In this document: positions 41,823 through 51,283 of the stretch, piece after piece
Position numbering within the stretch: the stretch's first letter is position 1
Layout of the letters: every line of letters begins with the position of its first letter
From: Bacteroidales bacterium
Lineage (GTDB): Bacteria > Bacteroidota > Bacteroidia > Bacteroidales > UBA932
DNA length: 64,000 nt
Direction: 5' to 3'
Assembly: GCA_017630215.1 (NCBI GenBank)
Contig: JAGBVR010000015.1
Location: 62,001 to 126,000 of the forward strand
Made by a program: the position numbers and the translations under genes
Notes under the pieces: generated by a model
The model's database searches: none
What the model was told of the DNA's origin: nothing
The model's input: the letters and a program-made list of their open reading frames with translations, nothing else

Positions 41823-43808
41823 TTAGAATCCGTAGTTCTGTGTAAGGTTGGTCATCTCGGCAAGCTGATCCGAGTCAAATGGGAAGAGGTAGTCTCTCTT
41901 GGTGAACTTAGCATGCTTAGCAAGCGGGAAGTCTTCGCTTGAACGAACCCAAGAATCGTGATAATCCACAGGATCATTAAGATTGAGGGTCCAGTTCAAT
42001 GTCGGGAAGTTCTGCTCTGCAGTCATCCAACGGGTATTGTCATAGAAGTGCATAGGGCCCTCTATAGCGAACTCGATCATCTTTTCCTGCTTGAAACACC
42101 ATCTGAGAAGCTGCGGATCTGATGCGATGCCCGGATAAGCCTCTTCGAGATTATTGAGGCCGGAACGGTTACGAATCTTATTGAGATACTGGATGGCTTC
42201 ATTGTAATCACCTGTCTCGATACAGCACTCAGCATAGTTGAAATAGATTTCCGCAAGACGGAAAGCTGGATACACGTAGTGAATCTGCTGATAATCAGAT
42301 CCCACATCCAAAGGATTGTCAGCCTTGTAGAGACGTCTCCATGCATAACCGAAATAGTTGTTGGTCGAAGTCTGGTCCCAACGCTGGCAGAGTGCACCGG
42401 AACCTCTCCAGAAATGACATCTCATATCTTCAGCTGTCCAGGTTGTAGACGATGTCTTAGGATTTGTCATAGTCTTGAGGCTAGGGTCGCAAGGCCAATA
42501 ATATCCGTTCGGTACGAGTGAGGCATAGTAGCGTGGTTCACGTCCGAGCGTAGAATTATGCGCCTCGAACTCACCTGCCCACTCTGCTTCGAACTGAGTA
42601 GTCATGCTGAAACCTTCTGCCATGTAGCCGGCCTGTTCGTCGATGACAGGCTTCGAGTAATCATCCATTCCGGTGGTTCTGTCATAGCCTGTCACAGGGT
42701 AACGGCCAGATTCATACATAGCATAAGCATCCACGAGCTTGAATGAAGGAGTGAGTGACTGCCATCCCTCGACTGTGATGTTACGAGGAGCGCAAGCACC
42801 TACAAATCCTCCTGAACGGCCGAGCCAGTCATCGTAGAAGTTCATCCACCATCCCCAGATAGTCTCTTCGTTCCACTGCTTGAAGAAGATATTCTGATAT
42901 GCGCGGATACCGTCAACGAACTTGTCGCCGGTTGCCTCTGTACCTGCCTGGACAAGGCTGTAATAGTTAAGGTCGATAAGATCCTTGGCAGCTTTTTTCG
43001 CCGCCTCCCATTTGGTGGCGTCATAGTTCTGGGGGAAGATCTCATTGCCGTAATAGTTGGTCATGCCGGCATAGAGCTTGTTGCCGTTATACAGTGGAGA
43101 TGCCACATAAAGGAGCACTCGTGACTTGAGAGCCATAGCGGCGCCCTTGGTAGCGCGTCCCATATCTGAACCTTCCTGAAGACCGACCTCTGTAATGCTC
43201 ATAGGGAGCACCTCGATACACTTGTCGAGCTCGCTTACGATGAAGTCGACATTCTCCTCAAGAGTATTTCTGTCAAGCTGAGCACCCATTACATCAGAAG
43301 GAGCCGCCTGGTCACCCCATACGATTACAGGACCGTATGTACGGAAAAGGCAGAAATAGTAGAATGCACGCATGAAACGGGCTTCTGCCTTCATATATTC
43401 ACGTACTGACTCGTTATCCTCCATATTAAGGTGAATATTGTCGATGACAAGTGTACAGTGAGCGATCGCCTTGTAATAGTTCTCCCAAAGGTTGTATCCT
43501 GTAATGGAAGCCGGGCTGTAGTCACCTACACGAAGGTCGAAGACATTGTTCGCATAAGCGGATGCATTGACCTGTCGTGCATCAGTACGGCCTGAGAATC
43601 CTCCTTCTGTGGTAGCATCCACCGGATTTTCTTCCTTAGGAAGGTAGGCGTACATATGTGCCGCAAGCTGACGAGCTGTTCCTCTCTTGCTGAACATCTC
43701 CTCTATGGTCGCCTGGTCCTGAAGCTCCACATCGAAGTAAGAGTCGCAAGACACCGCGCCAAGCGCAAGCACAACGAATGCTGAAATTGTATATAATGCT
43801 TTTTTCAT
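41823..43808 (-). CDS. SusD/RagB family outer-membrane lipoprotein
   Basis: The 661-residue lipoprotein (lipobox ALGAVSCDSYFDVELQD) is a SusD homologue, the lid of the SusCD glycan importer. Marks are the N-terminal helix region with AHMYAYLP, the LWENYYKAIAHCTLVIDNI and YMKAEARFMRAFYYFCLFRTYGPVIVW blocks of TPR helices, and the C-terminal RLAEIYFNYAECCIETGDYNEAIQYLNKIRNRSGL with FAIEGPMHFYDNTRWM. It is longer than SusD itself (551 residues). It lies 64 bases after SusC with two small hairpins between them and 5 bases before the next gene. Confidence 0.97.
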   Translation of the reverse strand: MKKALYTISAFVVLALGAVSCDSYFDVELQDQATIEEMFSKRGTARQLAAHMYAYLPKEENPVDATTEGGFSGRTDARQVNASAYANNVFDLRVGDYSPASITGYNLWENYYKAIAHCTLVIDNIHLNMEDNESVREYMKAEARFMRAFYYFCLFRTYGPVIVWGDQAAPSDVMGAQLDRNTLEENVDFIVSELDKCIEVLPMSITEVGLQEGSDMGRATKGAAMALKSRVLLYVASPLYNGNKLYAGMTNYYGNEIFPQNYDATKWEAAKKAAKDLIDLNYYSLVQAGTEATGDKFVDGIRAYQNIFFKQWNEETIWGWWMNFYDDWLGRSGGFVGACAPRNITVEGWQSLTPSFKLVDAYAMYESGRYPVTGYDRTTGMDDYSKPVIDEQAGYMAEGFSMTTQFEAEWAGEFEAHNSTLGREPRYYASLVPNGYYWPCDPSLKTMTNPKTSSTTWTAEDMRCHFWRGSGALCQRWDQTSTNNYFGYAWRRLYKADNPLDVGSDYQQIHYVYPAFRLAEIYFNYAECCIETGDYNEAIQYLNKIRNRSGLNNLEEAYPGIASDPQLLRWCFKQEKMIEFAIEGPMHFYDNTRWMTAEQNFPTLNWTLNLNDPVDYHDSWVRSSEDFPLAKHAKFTKRDYLFPFDSDQLAEMTNLTQNYGF

Positions 43809-43829
43809 TTTTCTATTTAATTATTTTTT

Positions 43830-43866
43830 GTCCCTGACCGGGACGGCTTCGAAAACTGAAGTTTTC
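43830..43866 (-). promoter_or_regulatory. Hairpins in the susC-susD gap
   Basis: GAAAACTGAAGTTTTC (43851-43866) and GTCCCTGACCGGGAC (43830-43844) can each fold into a hairpin in the 64-base gap. On the minus strand they follow the SusC stop; the second is followed by A/T-rich sequence without a T run. They may protect or attenuate the message between susC and susD. Confidence 0.45.
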
Positions 43867-43872
43867 TCGCTG

Positions 43873-46800
43873 TTAGAAGTTGATGTTCAATCCAAGACTT
43901 ACGTTACGAGTGATAGGATATCTTGCACCTGTAGCAGTTTCAAGCTCAGGATCCCAAAGTTTGAACTCCGAGAATGTAAGGAGGTTGGTACCTGCCACAT
44001 ACAGTCGCAGAGCCTGGATGCCGGCTTTCTTTGTCCACTTCTTAGGGAATGTATATCCAATCTCGGCATTCTTGAGACGGAGGAAGCTCATGTCGCGTGT
44101 CCAGTAATCAGATGTCTGGACATTGTTGTTCGAACGGGTTGTTCCAAGTCTAGGATATGGAGCATTGACATTCTGGTTGTCTATAGTCCAGTGATTCTGC
44201 GCTACATCCTTGAAAACCTGTCCGGTGAGCTGAGGTGAAGATGACGCACCGTAGAGGTTCGATCCTCCAATCTGACGTGTCACATTGTCCACACCGCTGA
44301 AGAACACCGAAGCATCGAATCCCTTGTAACCGATGCTGAGACCGAAACCGTAGTTGATCTCTGGTATGGCTGTGTATCCGATGGCCACCATATCATACTG
44401 ATCGACCTGACCGTCTCCGTTGATATCCTTGTACTTGATATCACCAGGCTGAACGTCACCGAATGTCTGCACCGGCCAGTTGTCGATATCCTCCTGATCC
44501 TTGAAGAGACCGCAAGAGATAAGACCCTTTCTCTGGTTGTATGCGAATCCCACATTGCTGAGATACTCCTCCACCGGTGTTGGCTGGTCATCATAGATGA
44601 GGCGGTTACGGTTGAATGTGAAGTTACCTCTTGCAGAAAGTGAAAGACCGTTAGCGAATGTATGGTCATATACCACCGACATATCGAAACCTCTGTTGAG
44701 CATCTCTCCGATGTTCACATACTGGTCCTTCTGAAGACCGATGGCTGATGGGGTCGACTGACGCATGAGGAAGATACCGTCACGATAGTCGCGGAAAAGG
44801 TCAGCCTGGATGGTGAGGTCATTGAAGAGGCCGAGCTCGACTCCGACATTGCCCTTTGTAGCCTGCTCCCACTCTACCTCAGAGTTACCCATCTCGGCAG
44901 TTGTGATACCGCCCACTGTGGTGTAACCTGTTGCAGACGAGTTAGGAACTGTACCCCACGCCGCACCTGTTGCTCCTGTATTGATGGTAGTATTGTAAGC
45001 GAAACGACGGCTTCCTCCGATCTGGTCGTTACCTACCGCACCATAAGATGCCTTGAATTTGAGAAGATTTACTACGTCTGAGATACTCTCCCACCAAGGC
45101 TCGTTGCTGATCATGTAACCCACGGCGACTGCAGGGAAGAAACCGAAACGGTGGCCTGGAGCGAAGTTCTCGGATCCGTTGTAACCCATATTGAACTCGA
45201 AGAAGTAACGATCCTTGTATGAATAGGTTGCGCGTGATGCAACACCCATTGACTTATATGGGAAGGCCGCGATATATGAGCTTGGATGAGTATGTGAGAG
45301 CGAACGCATGCTGTACAGTACCATTGCACTTACACGGTGGGCATAAGCGAACTGACGCTCATAATTCACAGATCCCTCGAAGTTGATGTAGCGTGTACCG
45401 CTGTGTGAGGTGCCGAGTGTGATGTAACCTGCATAGTCATCGATCACCTCGAACTGAAGCGGTCCGAGAGGGTTATCTTCTGTAGGCTCGCCTCTGCCGA
45501 TAGCTCTGTACGTCTTTGGCAGGATGCTGCGGTTCAAAGTATTGTTGTTTGTAGCATCGAAAGAGAATGCTATACGGGCTGTAAGGCCTTCTGTGACAAA
45601 ATCCGAGAAGTCCTGAGTAAGGGATACTGTAGACTGAGCCACATTACTGCTTGAATTCGAATAACCACGCTCGTTCAAGAGGTTGTAAGGGTTAGGAGTT
45701 CCCTTGATGGAAGCGAGGGTTCCGTCAGAATACTTGAGCGGAATCGCCGTAGGGGTCATCGTCATGGTCTGAGTAAGGAGAGCATCAAGACCTGCCGCTG
45801 GAGAGTTCTTCACTGTGAACTGTGTCGACACATTCATTCCGAGCACTGTCGAAGATGTAAGGTTGATATCCACGTTTGTACGGAAGTTGAATCTCTGGTA
45901 GCTCATCTGTGCGTCATAACGGTCATTAGCGGCTGTATTGAGGATACCATCTTCCAGATAGTATGAACCACCCACATAGTAACGAACGCTCTTTGTACCG
46001 CCGGACACACCGATGTTTGCCTTGGTAGTCATCGCCTGGTTCTTGAAGGTCTCGTTCACCCAGTCCACAGCTGGATAAAGGTCAGGATCGGCTCCAGGAA
46101 GTCCCATTTCGGTAGCGAGATATTGTTCTTTCTGATAGGGATTGAAGATCGCAGTCTGGCCGCTGTTAACATACATATTGTTAAGGAAGTCGATGAACTC
46201 GCCTGTGCTTGCCATTTCCGGAAGCTTCACTGGAGAAGTCACACCTGTCTCCACCTTTACAGAAAGCTGAGGCTTTGACTCAGAACCGCGACGTGTAGTG
46301 ATGAGAACGATACCGTTCGCACCACGCACACCATAAAGTGCTGTTGCAGAGGCATCTTTAAGAATAGAAAGTGAAGCGATGTCCTCTGTATCCACCATAT
46401 CCATGCTACGCTCTACACCATCGACGAGTATAAGAGGTGTGGAATTGGCACCGAAGGTACTCACACCACGGATCCAGAAATCAGCGGATGCACCTGGCTC
46501 ACCGGTCTTCTGGATAGCCACCACACCGGCAAGCTTACCGGCAAGGCTTGTAGAAAGATTACCCTGGCTCTGAGCGAGGGTTCCCATATCGACGGTACTG
46601 ATGGATCCGATCACGGAAGCCTTTCTCTGAGTACCGTATGCCACCTTCACGACTCCATCGAGTTCGTTGGCGGCAGGAACAAGTTTGATTGTAAGCTTAG
46701 TCTGGTCACCGACTTTCACCTCCTCGTCAAGATATCCGAGGAATGAAGCCACGAGCACGTCAGAAGGAGATACAGAGATATTGAATCGTCCCTGGTCGTC

Positions 46801-46986
46801 TGTCATAGCACCACGGGTCTCTCCTTTCACTACAACGTATGCTCCGGCGATTCCTGTATCAGTTTCATCCAGGATGACACCGGTGACATTTCTGTCCTGC
46901 GCAAAGGCGGAAAGCATTGCACAAGCGGACACAAGGCAGAGTGCGAACACTTTCCTGAGTCCATTAATACGTTTTGTCAGCATCAT
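43873..46986 (-). CDS. SusC/RagA family TonB-dependent outer-membrane transporter
   Basis: The 1037-residue protein has a signal peptide (ending MLSAFA, then QDR), a carboxypeptidase-regulatory-like domain (residues 32-105, VTGVILDETDTGIAGAYVVVKGETRGAMTDDQGRFNISV), and a plug domain with GNLSTSLAGKLAGVVAIQKTGEPG, FWIRGVSTFG, LILVDGVER and ILKDASATALYGVRGANGIVLITT. A 22-strand barrel follows, ending GARYPITRNVSLGLNINF with the terminal Phe. It imports oligosaccharides across the outer membrane with TonB energy. It lies 34 bases after the ROK gene with no promoter box between them, so it appears to be transcribed with the sugar-metabolism genes. Confidence 0.97.
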   Translation of the reverse strand: MMLTKRINGLRKVFALCLVSACAMLSAFAQDRNVTGVILDETDTGIAGAYVVVKGETRGAMTDDQGRFNISVSPSDVLVASFLGYLDEEVKVGDQTKLTIKLVPAANELDGVVKVAYGTQRKASVIGSISTVDMGTLAQSQGNLSTSLAGKLAGVVAIQKTGEPGASADFWIRGVSTFGANSTPLILVDGVERSMDMVDTEDIASLSILKDASATALYGVRGANGIVLITTRRGSESKPQLSVKVETGVTSPVKLPEMASTGEFIDFLNNMYVNSGQTAIFNPYQKEQYLATEMGLPGADPDLYPAVDWVNETFKNQAMTTKANIGVSGGTKSVRYYVGGSYYLEDGILNTAANDRYDAQMSYQRFNFRTNVDINLTSSTVLGMNVSTQFTVKNSPAAGLDALLTQTMTMTPTAIPLKYSDGTLASIKGTPNPYNLLNERGYSNSSSNVAQSTVSLTQDFSDFVTEGLTARIAFSFDATNNNTLNRSILPKTYRAIGRGEPTEDNPLGPLQFEVIDDYAGYITLGTSHSGTRYINFEGSVNYERQFAYAHRVSAMVLYSMRSLSHTHPSSYIAAFPYKSMGVASRATYSYKDRYFFEFNMGYNGSENFAPGHRFGFFPAVAVGYMISNEPWWESISDVVNLLKFKASYGAVGNDQIGGSRRFAYNTTINTGATGAAWGTVPNSSATGYTTVGGITTAEMGNSEVEWEQATKGNVGVELGLFNDLTIQADLFRDYRDGIFLMRQSTPSAIGLQKDQYVNIGEMLNRGFDMSVVYDHTFANGLSLSARGNFTFNRNRLIYDDQPTPVEEYLSNVGFAYNQRKGLISCGLFKDQEDIDNWPVQTFGDVQPGDIKYKDINGDGQVDQYDMVAIGYTAIPEINYGFGLSIGYKGFDASVFFSGVDNVTRQIGGSNLYGASSSPQLTGQVFKDVAQNHWTIDNQNVNAPYPRLGTTRSNNNVQTSDYWTRDMSFLRLKNAEIGYTFPKKWTKKAGIQALRLYVAGTNLLTFSEFKLWDPELETATGARYPITRNVSLGLNINF

Positions 46987-47020
46987 AATAAGGTTAGTTA
47001 ATATTTTGTTTTTAATTTAT

Positions 47021-47899
47021 TTACAACGAAGTGACTCCTACCAGTACAGTACCCTGGATATCATCCAAAACAGAAATCTGCACCTTTTCCGGAAGGCCCT
47101 TTCTTATCTCCTCTTCCATAAGGTCGAACGATCTGGCGATCTGTCCGGCGAAAAAGAGATGCCTGACTCCCAAGTTCTCCAGGGTCTGGCGTGCACCGCA
47201 GACATAATGTCGGGCGGCTGTCCGGAAAGCTTCCTGAGCCTTCATGTCGCCTGTCCTTGCCTTTGCGGCGATTTCCTTCACATCTTCTCCTGGCTGAAGA
47301 ACACCGCCCATCTGGTCATAGAAGCGCAGAATCGCTCTTCTGGAAACGAAATCTTCCAGAATACCTCCTTCATACGGAGCATTCCAGAGATTCACTGCCG
47401 GAGATCCTGTCGGGGATTTCTGAATAACGCCGTCCACTGCGTATGCGAAGCCAAGTCCTGTTCCGAATGTAGAAATGGCCACATTGCCTTTTCTGAATGA
47501 TTCATCCGCTGTCAGAGCACCCAGAAGGGCTCCATTCACATCGTGCACGAATGCAAGGCGGACCTGCGGACCGATGACATCGCCGAGAATTTCACGGAAG
47601 GAACGTCCGTAGACCGAAGCGAACTTATGCTTCATCATAAAGACACCTTGAGCATAGTCAAAGGGGCCTGGCAATGCGGCACACACAGCTTCGACCGTGT
47701 GTCCGGCCTCTTGCGCACGCCTCACCTGCAGGGACACCGCTTCCTTGAAAGAAGCTTCAATCTCCTGTGCAGTTCCACCGGACAATATCGGAATGGTCTC
47801 GAAAGTCCCCTCGACAGCGCCTTGCCCGGCGATGCCAAGGGACGACTTGACAAATGTGCCTCCGACATCCAGAAGGACTATGCGTGCATTACTTCTCAT
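47021..47899 (-). CDS. ROK family sugar kinase-like protein
   Basis: The true start is ATG 47899 (the longer frame begins inside the preceding gene), giving 292 residues. The ATP-binding phosphate-1 motif is VLLDVGGTFVKSSLG (residues 8-22), the connect and phosphate-2 region is CAALPGPFDYAQG and AFVHDVNGALLGAL (catalytic Asp of VHD), and the sugar region has STFGTGLGFAYAVDG. The zinc motif CxCGxxGC of classical ROK kinases is absent. It should phosphorylate a hexose or amino sugar in the cytoplasm. The 11-base overlap with the PMI-like gene points to coupled translation and a shared pathway. Confidence 0.85.
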   Translation of the reverse strand: MRSNARIVLLDVGGTFVKSSLGIAGQGAVEGTFETIPILSGGTAQEIEASFKEAVSLQVRRAQEAGHTVEAVCAALPGPFDYAQGVFMMKHKFASVYGRSFREILGDVIGPQVRLAFVHDVNGALLGALTADESFRKGNVAISTFGTGLGFAYAVDGVIQKSPTGSPAVNLWNAPYEGGILEDFVSRRAILRFYDQMGGVLQPGEDVKEIAAKARTGDMKAQEAFRTAARHYVCGARQTLENLGVRHLFFAGQIARSFDLMEEEIRKGLPEKVQISVLDDIQGTVLVGVTSL

Positions 47900-49760
47900 C
47901 GTTTTCAAATCCCTCGCGAAGTGTAGTCTTGTGGATGCTGATAGGCTCCTTGCCAAGGTTCTCCACAACATATCTGCCCATATCGGCAGGAACACATACG
48001 ATATCCATGAAATCCATATCATAATAGCGTTCAGGATACTCTACACTGCGGACGCGCGCTCTGTCACCGTCCACAAGGGTAAGCACATGGAACTTCTCGT
48101 TCCTGGTATCCTGCTCGCACATTTTCTCGAACTCGAGGCGACGGAGCGAGATATACATCTGAGGGTTCTCACCGAGGATATACTCCTTCCAGCCCTCGCC
48201 CTCTGCGTCAAGACGCGGCTTCTGGACGATGTAGTCCTTGTTTTCAGGGTCGTGGATAGCCGAGTATCTTCTCTCCTGGTTTACAACCTCCTCGCCGAGC
48301 TTTGTGTGGATAGGACGCTGCTTGCCATCGAAATCCAGACGAAGGTAGTCGTACATCTTGTAGGTATACGAACCTATGGTAAGCGAACCGATCTCAAGAA
48401 TCACCTGGTTTCGACCGCTTGAGTGGATTGTTCCAGCAGGAAGCATCACCTGAAGACCAGGTACAGATGGTTCGTAGCTTACATACTTCTCATAGTCGCA
48501 CGGGATCTTCTTTGTATCAGCATCTTCGATCTCCTTGAAGAACTGAGGAATGTCGGCGTCATCTCGGAATCCGATGTATGTCTTCGCATCCTGACCGGTC
48601 ACAACCACATAGTAGCTTTCGTCCTGACGACCGAACTCGTTGTAGTTCTCGACATTGTACTTTCCGCCTGAGTGACACTGGATGGACATGTTACCGGTCG
48701 AGTGGTATGAGTCATCCCAGTTGAAACGGATAGGGAAATATCCCTGGTATTTTGCTACAGCCTTCTCTCCCATGAGATTGACACCCTCCTTATGTACGAA
48801 TGAGCAGTAATTGATGTCGAGCATCTCCTTTCCTGCCTCCACGAGGACACTGACCTCCATCGGAATGAAGTCGAACACCCAAGCGGCATTCTTCATCTGC
48901 TCAGGAAGATTGCGGTATTTCTTCATATATGAGCCGCCCCATACACCCTCAAGGTAGCAAGGCTTTGCACGGAACGGATACTTGACAAGCTCTGAGCAGA
49001 TGTCTGCAAATGATTCGAAAGGCATCATCTGAAGCTTTTTCGGATCATTGTCAAGGAAGTAGAAGTCCGGAACATTGTTCTTCCAGAGGTCCTTTCTGAG
49101 CTGGACCGCGCACTCGAAGTCGCAGTAGTAGCAACGACGGATGATACGGTTTATGATACCCGGACGATCCTTGCCGATATTGGCATATTCTCCGCCTCTG
49201 ATACGGAGCATCGTCTTCATCGGAGTGATATCGAACCAGCACTTTATGTCATACATATCACGGAATTCCGGAATCATACTGCCGTATCCGGCTACGACAA
49301 CGAGCTTGCCGGGAGTCTTCATCGAAGGTACGCTCTTCTGGAAATCAGCCACCTTAGCCTCGTCAAAAAGACCGATATAGCCACCGTGGTAAAGCTTTCC
49401 GAAAAGAAGTGTAGGGTCGATCTTAGTATCCCATATAAGAAGAGGGTCGATCATTTCGTCGATTTCCTTGCCCGGCTTGAGAACAGCCTTGAGGGAATCC
49501 ACCACCTCGAATTCGACACCGTTGATGACGCATTCGCGCGCAAGAAGGTTTAGGAAAAGATTCCAGTCTGCTGTCGTATATCCGTCGATTCCGACGATTA
49601 CACCTTCAGACTTTATTCTGTCTGCGAGGTTTGCTACAAATTTCTTTGCGACATTAGGAGTTCCTCCTGTCACGATTGACTCGATTGTCTTTTCTGAAAG
49701 TTTCGGTCTGTTGATCGGCTTCGGATCATCAAACGGAAACGGGTTGTACATAAAACTCAT
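47889..49760 (-). CDS. Two-domain protein with class I mannose-6-phosphate isomerase-like C-terminus
   Basis: The 623-residue protein joins two parts. Residues 1-230 look like a nucleoside-kinase fold whose Walker A site is altered (GVIVGIDGYTTADWNLFLNLLA instead of GxSGSGKS). Residues about 260-590 form a cupin-type phosphomannose isomerase: MSIQCHSGG (Gln and His zinc ligands), RQDESYYVVVTGQDAKTYIGF (Glu) and LPAGTIHSSGRNQVILEIGS (His). The metal ligands are therefore complete. It probably interconverts a phosphorylated aldose and ketose, though the true substrate may differ from mannose-6-phosphate because it is set between a fucose/arabinose-isomerase-like enzyme and a ROK kinase. The N-terminal part could bind a nucleotide or be a relic. 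Confidence 0.78.
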   Translation of the reverse strand: MSFMYNPFPFDDPKPINRPKLSEKTIESIVTGGTPNVAKKFVANLADRIKSEGVIVGIDGYTTADWNLFLNLLARECVINGVEFEVVDSLKAVLKPGKEIDEMIDPLLIWDTKIDPTLLFGKLYHGGYIGLFDEAKVADFQKSVPSMKTPGKLVVVAGYGSMIPEFRDMYDIKCWFDITPMKTMLRIRGGEYANIGKDRPGIINRIIRRCYYCDFECAVQLRKDLWKNNVPDFYFLDNDPKKLQMMPFESFADICSELVKYPFRAKPCYLEGVWGGSYMKKYRNLPEQMKNAAWVFDFIPMEVSVLVEAGKEMLDINYCSFVHKEGVNLMGEKAVAKYQGYFPIRFNWDDSYHSTGNMSIQCHSGGKYNVENYNEFGRQDESYYVVVTGQDAKTYIGFRDDADIPQFFKEIEDADTKKIPCDYEKYVSYEPSVPGLQVMLPAGTIHSSGRNQVILEIGSLTIGSYTYKMYDYLRLDFDGKQRPIHTKLGEEVVNQERRYSAIHDPENKDYIVQKPRLDAEGEGWKEYILGENPQMYISLRRLEFEKMCEQDTRNEKFHVLTLVDGDRARVRSVEYPERYYDMDFMDIVCVPADMGRYVVENLGKEPISIHKTTLREGFENDEK

Positions 49761-49814
49761 TATCTTATACCTTTAAATTTTCAATTCAATATTGTCTCAG
49801 CTTGGAATGTTCCC

Positions 49815-51278
49815 TTATTTGATATTATAAAATTCAAAACCCATGATCTCGGCGAAGTCTTCCAGCTCCTTACGCCAGTCGCCATCGACGATGGCGTAAT
49901 GCTGTGTAGCCCCGATGCGCAGAACCTGTTCCCAGAGCTGCTTCACAGGCACTACCGGCTTGAAGATGGTATGGCTGTAAGTAGCAAGGAGATGCTTCTT
50001 GTCGCTCTGTGGTGTATCCTGTTCTGAAAGGCTCTCGGCAAGGAAAGTGATCAGCTTATATTTGCCGTTCTCCTCATAAAGGCCTGCGACAGTCTTCATT
50101 CCCGGGCTGAAACGATACCATGCGAAAGGAGCTCCGGCATACTTCCAATGCGTCTTTGCAAAACGTACATCACGTGAAATGATGACATTCTCCTGCCACT
50201 GAGGATCATTGTGGTCGTTAGGACCGGCATGACCGCCTGCGAATGTACCGAAATCGTCCTCGATGTGGAACGGCTCCACGAAATTGACATTCCTGCCTGT
50301 CATAAGCTTGAGGACATATGTGATGATTCCTGCTCCGATATCTGCCTCAGGTACAAGAACGCTTACATTTTCATTGAACCACTGCGGATAGAAACCTGCC
50401 CTGCATCCGGCCGTCTTGAAAGTAGCCTGGTCGATGTCGTTATAAACATAACAGTCGATGTCATTCTTTTCAGCAAGCTTCTTGATACCGAGGGTAGCTT
50501 TCACGCATCCTATGAACTTGTCATATTCCACATCCTCCATCATCTTATACTTGGCGGTAAGCTCGTCCGCATAGGCCTTCACTTCCTCATCCGTCAGGTT
50601 ATCGATCTCGATGCCGTAGTCGCTGTAAGGGAGGTAGTGAACCTCCGGACCTATCTTTGTGAAGAGGTCGTAATTGTCAATGTAGGTGCTCCACATTGCC
50701 TCGTTCATATTGGCCATAAGGCCGACATTTGATTTGCGGAGGATAGCACGGGTCCTTGCGGCATTGGCATAGATGCGGAGCTTCTCAGTCACCTGCTCAC
50801 GTGTGCCCATGATGGTCTTGACGTTCTTGCGAGGAACTCTCCTCACACTGCCGGATGCCTCAAGCGAACCGACAAGCGTACCTGCACAGAGATAATCCAC
50901 GAAGTCGTCCTCATCAAGAGTGGTTTCGAATGTCATCTTCGGCTTGGCTGCGTTACAGAAAATGATAGGAATTTCAGGGCAATCACGGAGGAATCTGATC
51001 CATGTGAAATCCTCGCTCCATGACAGAAATTCGGCATAGATGAAGTCTACCTTCTCTGCATAGAAAAGGTCCATCGCCTTCTGGGCATCCTCTCTTTCGT
51101 AGGTTATGCCGGGATATACAACATCAAGGAAGTCCATAGTACCCAGGATTTCCTTGACAGCTTTCTCTTTTCTTTCTCCGTATGTTCCGCGCTGCGGACC
51201 AGACAGGTTCTTGAATCTTGGTGAAGCTATAAGCAGTACACCTGCTTTCGGCTTCCTTGCTTTTAATTCAGGTTTCAT
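49815..51278 (-). CDS. L-fucose/L-arabinose isomerase-like sugar isomerase
   Basis: The 487-residue protein has the three-domain layout of the L-fucose and L-arabinose isomerase superfamily, without clear membership of either. Marks are KAGVLLIASPRFKNL at the start, PIIFCNAAKP, RKSNVGLMANMNEAMWSTYIDNY, the metal-site region ADIGAGIITYVLKLMTGRNVNFVEPFHIEDD, and GGHAGPNDHNDPQWQ with the C-terminal WEQVLRIGATQHYAIVDGDW (His of QHYAI). It would convert an aldose to a ketose before phosphorylation. It follows the MFS transporter by 5 bases and precedes the PMI-like gene by 54, so uptake, isomerisation and phosphorylation are in one unit. The sugar is unknown. Confidence 0.83.
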   Translation of the reverse strand: MKPELKARKPKAGVLLIASPRFKNLSGPQRGTYGERKEKAVKEILGTMDFLDVVYPGITYEREDAQKAMDLFYAEKVDFIYAEFLSWSEDFTWIRFLRDCPEIPIIFCNAAKPKMTFETTLDEDDFVDYLCAGTLVGSLEASGSVRRVPRKNVKTIMGTREQVTEKLRIYANAARTRAILRKSNVGLMANMNEAMWSTYIDNYDLFTKIGPEVHYLPYSDYGIEIDNLTDEEVKAYADELTAKYKMMEDVEYDKFIGCVKATLGIKKLAEKNDIDCYVYNDIDQATFKTAGCRAGFYPQWFNENVSVLVPEADIGAGIITYVLKLMTGRNVNFVEPFHIEDDFGTFAGGHAGPNDHNDPQWQENVIISRDVRFAKTHWKYAGAPFAWYRFSPGMKTVAGLYEENGKYKLITFLAESLSEQDTPQSDKKHLLATYSHTIFKPVVPVKQLWEQVLRIGATQHYAIVDGDWRKELEDFAEIMGFEFYNIK

Positions 51279-51283
51279 TATAG

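Noticed and set aside
46667..47500. A 277-codon open frame on the plus strand
   Set aside because: It spans the opposite strand of the SusC start and the ROK gene; both are certain genes.
47900..48022. N-terminal extension of the ROK kinase gene
   Set aside because: These codons lie inside the PMI-like gene in another frame; the DVGGT motif starts 10 residues after the ATG at 47899, as usual.
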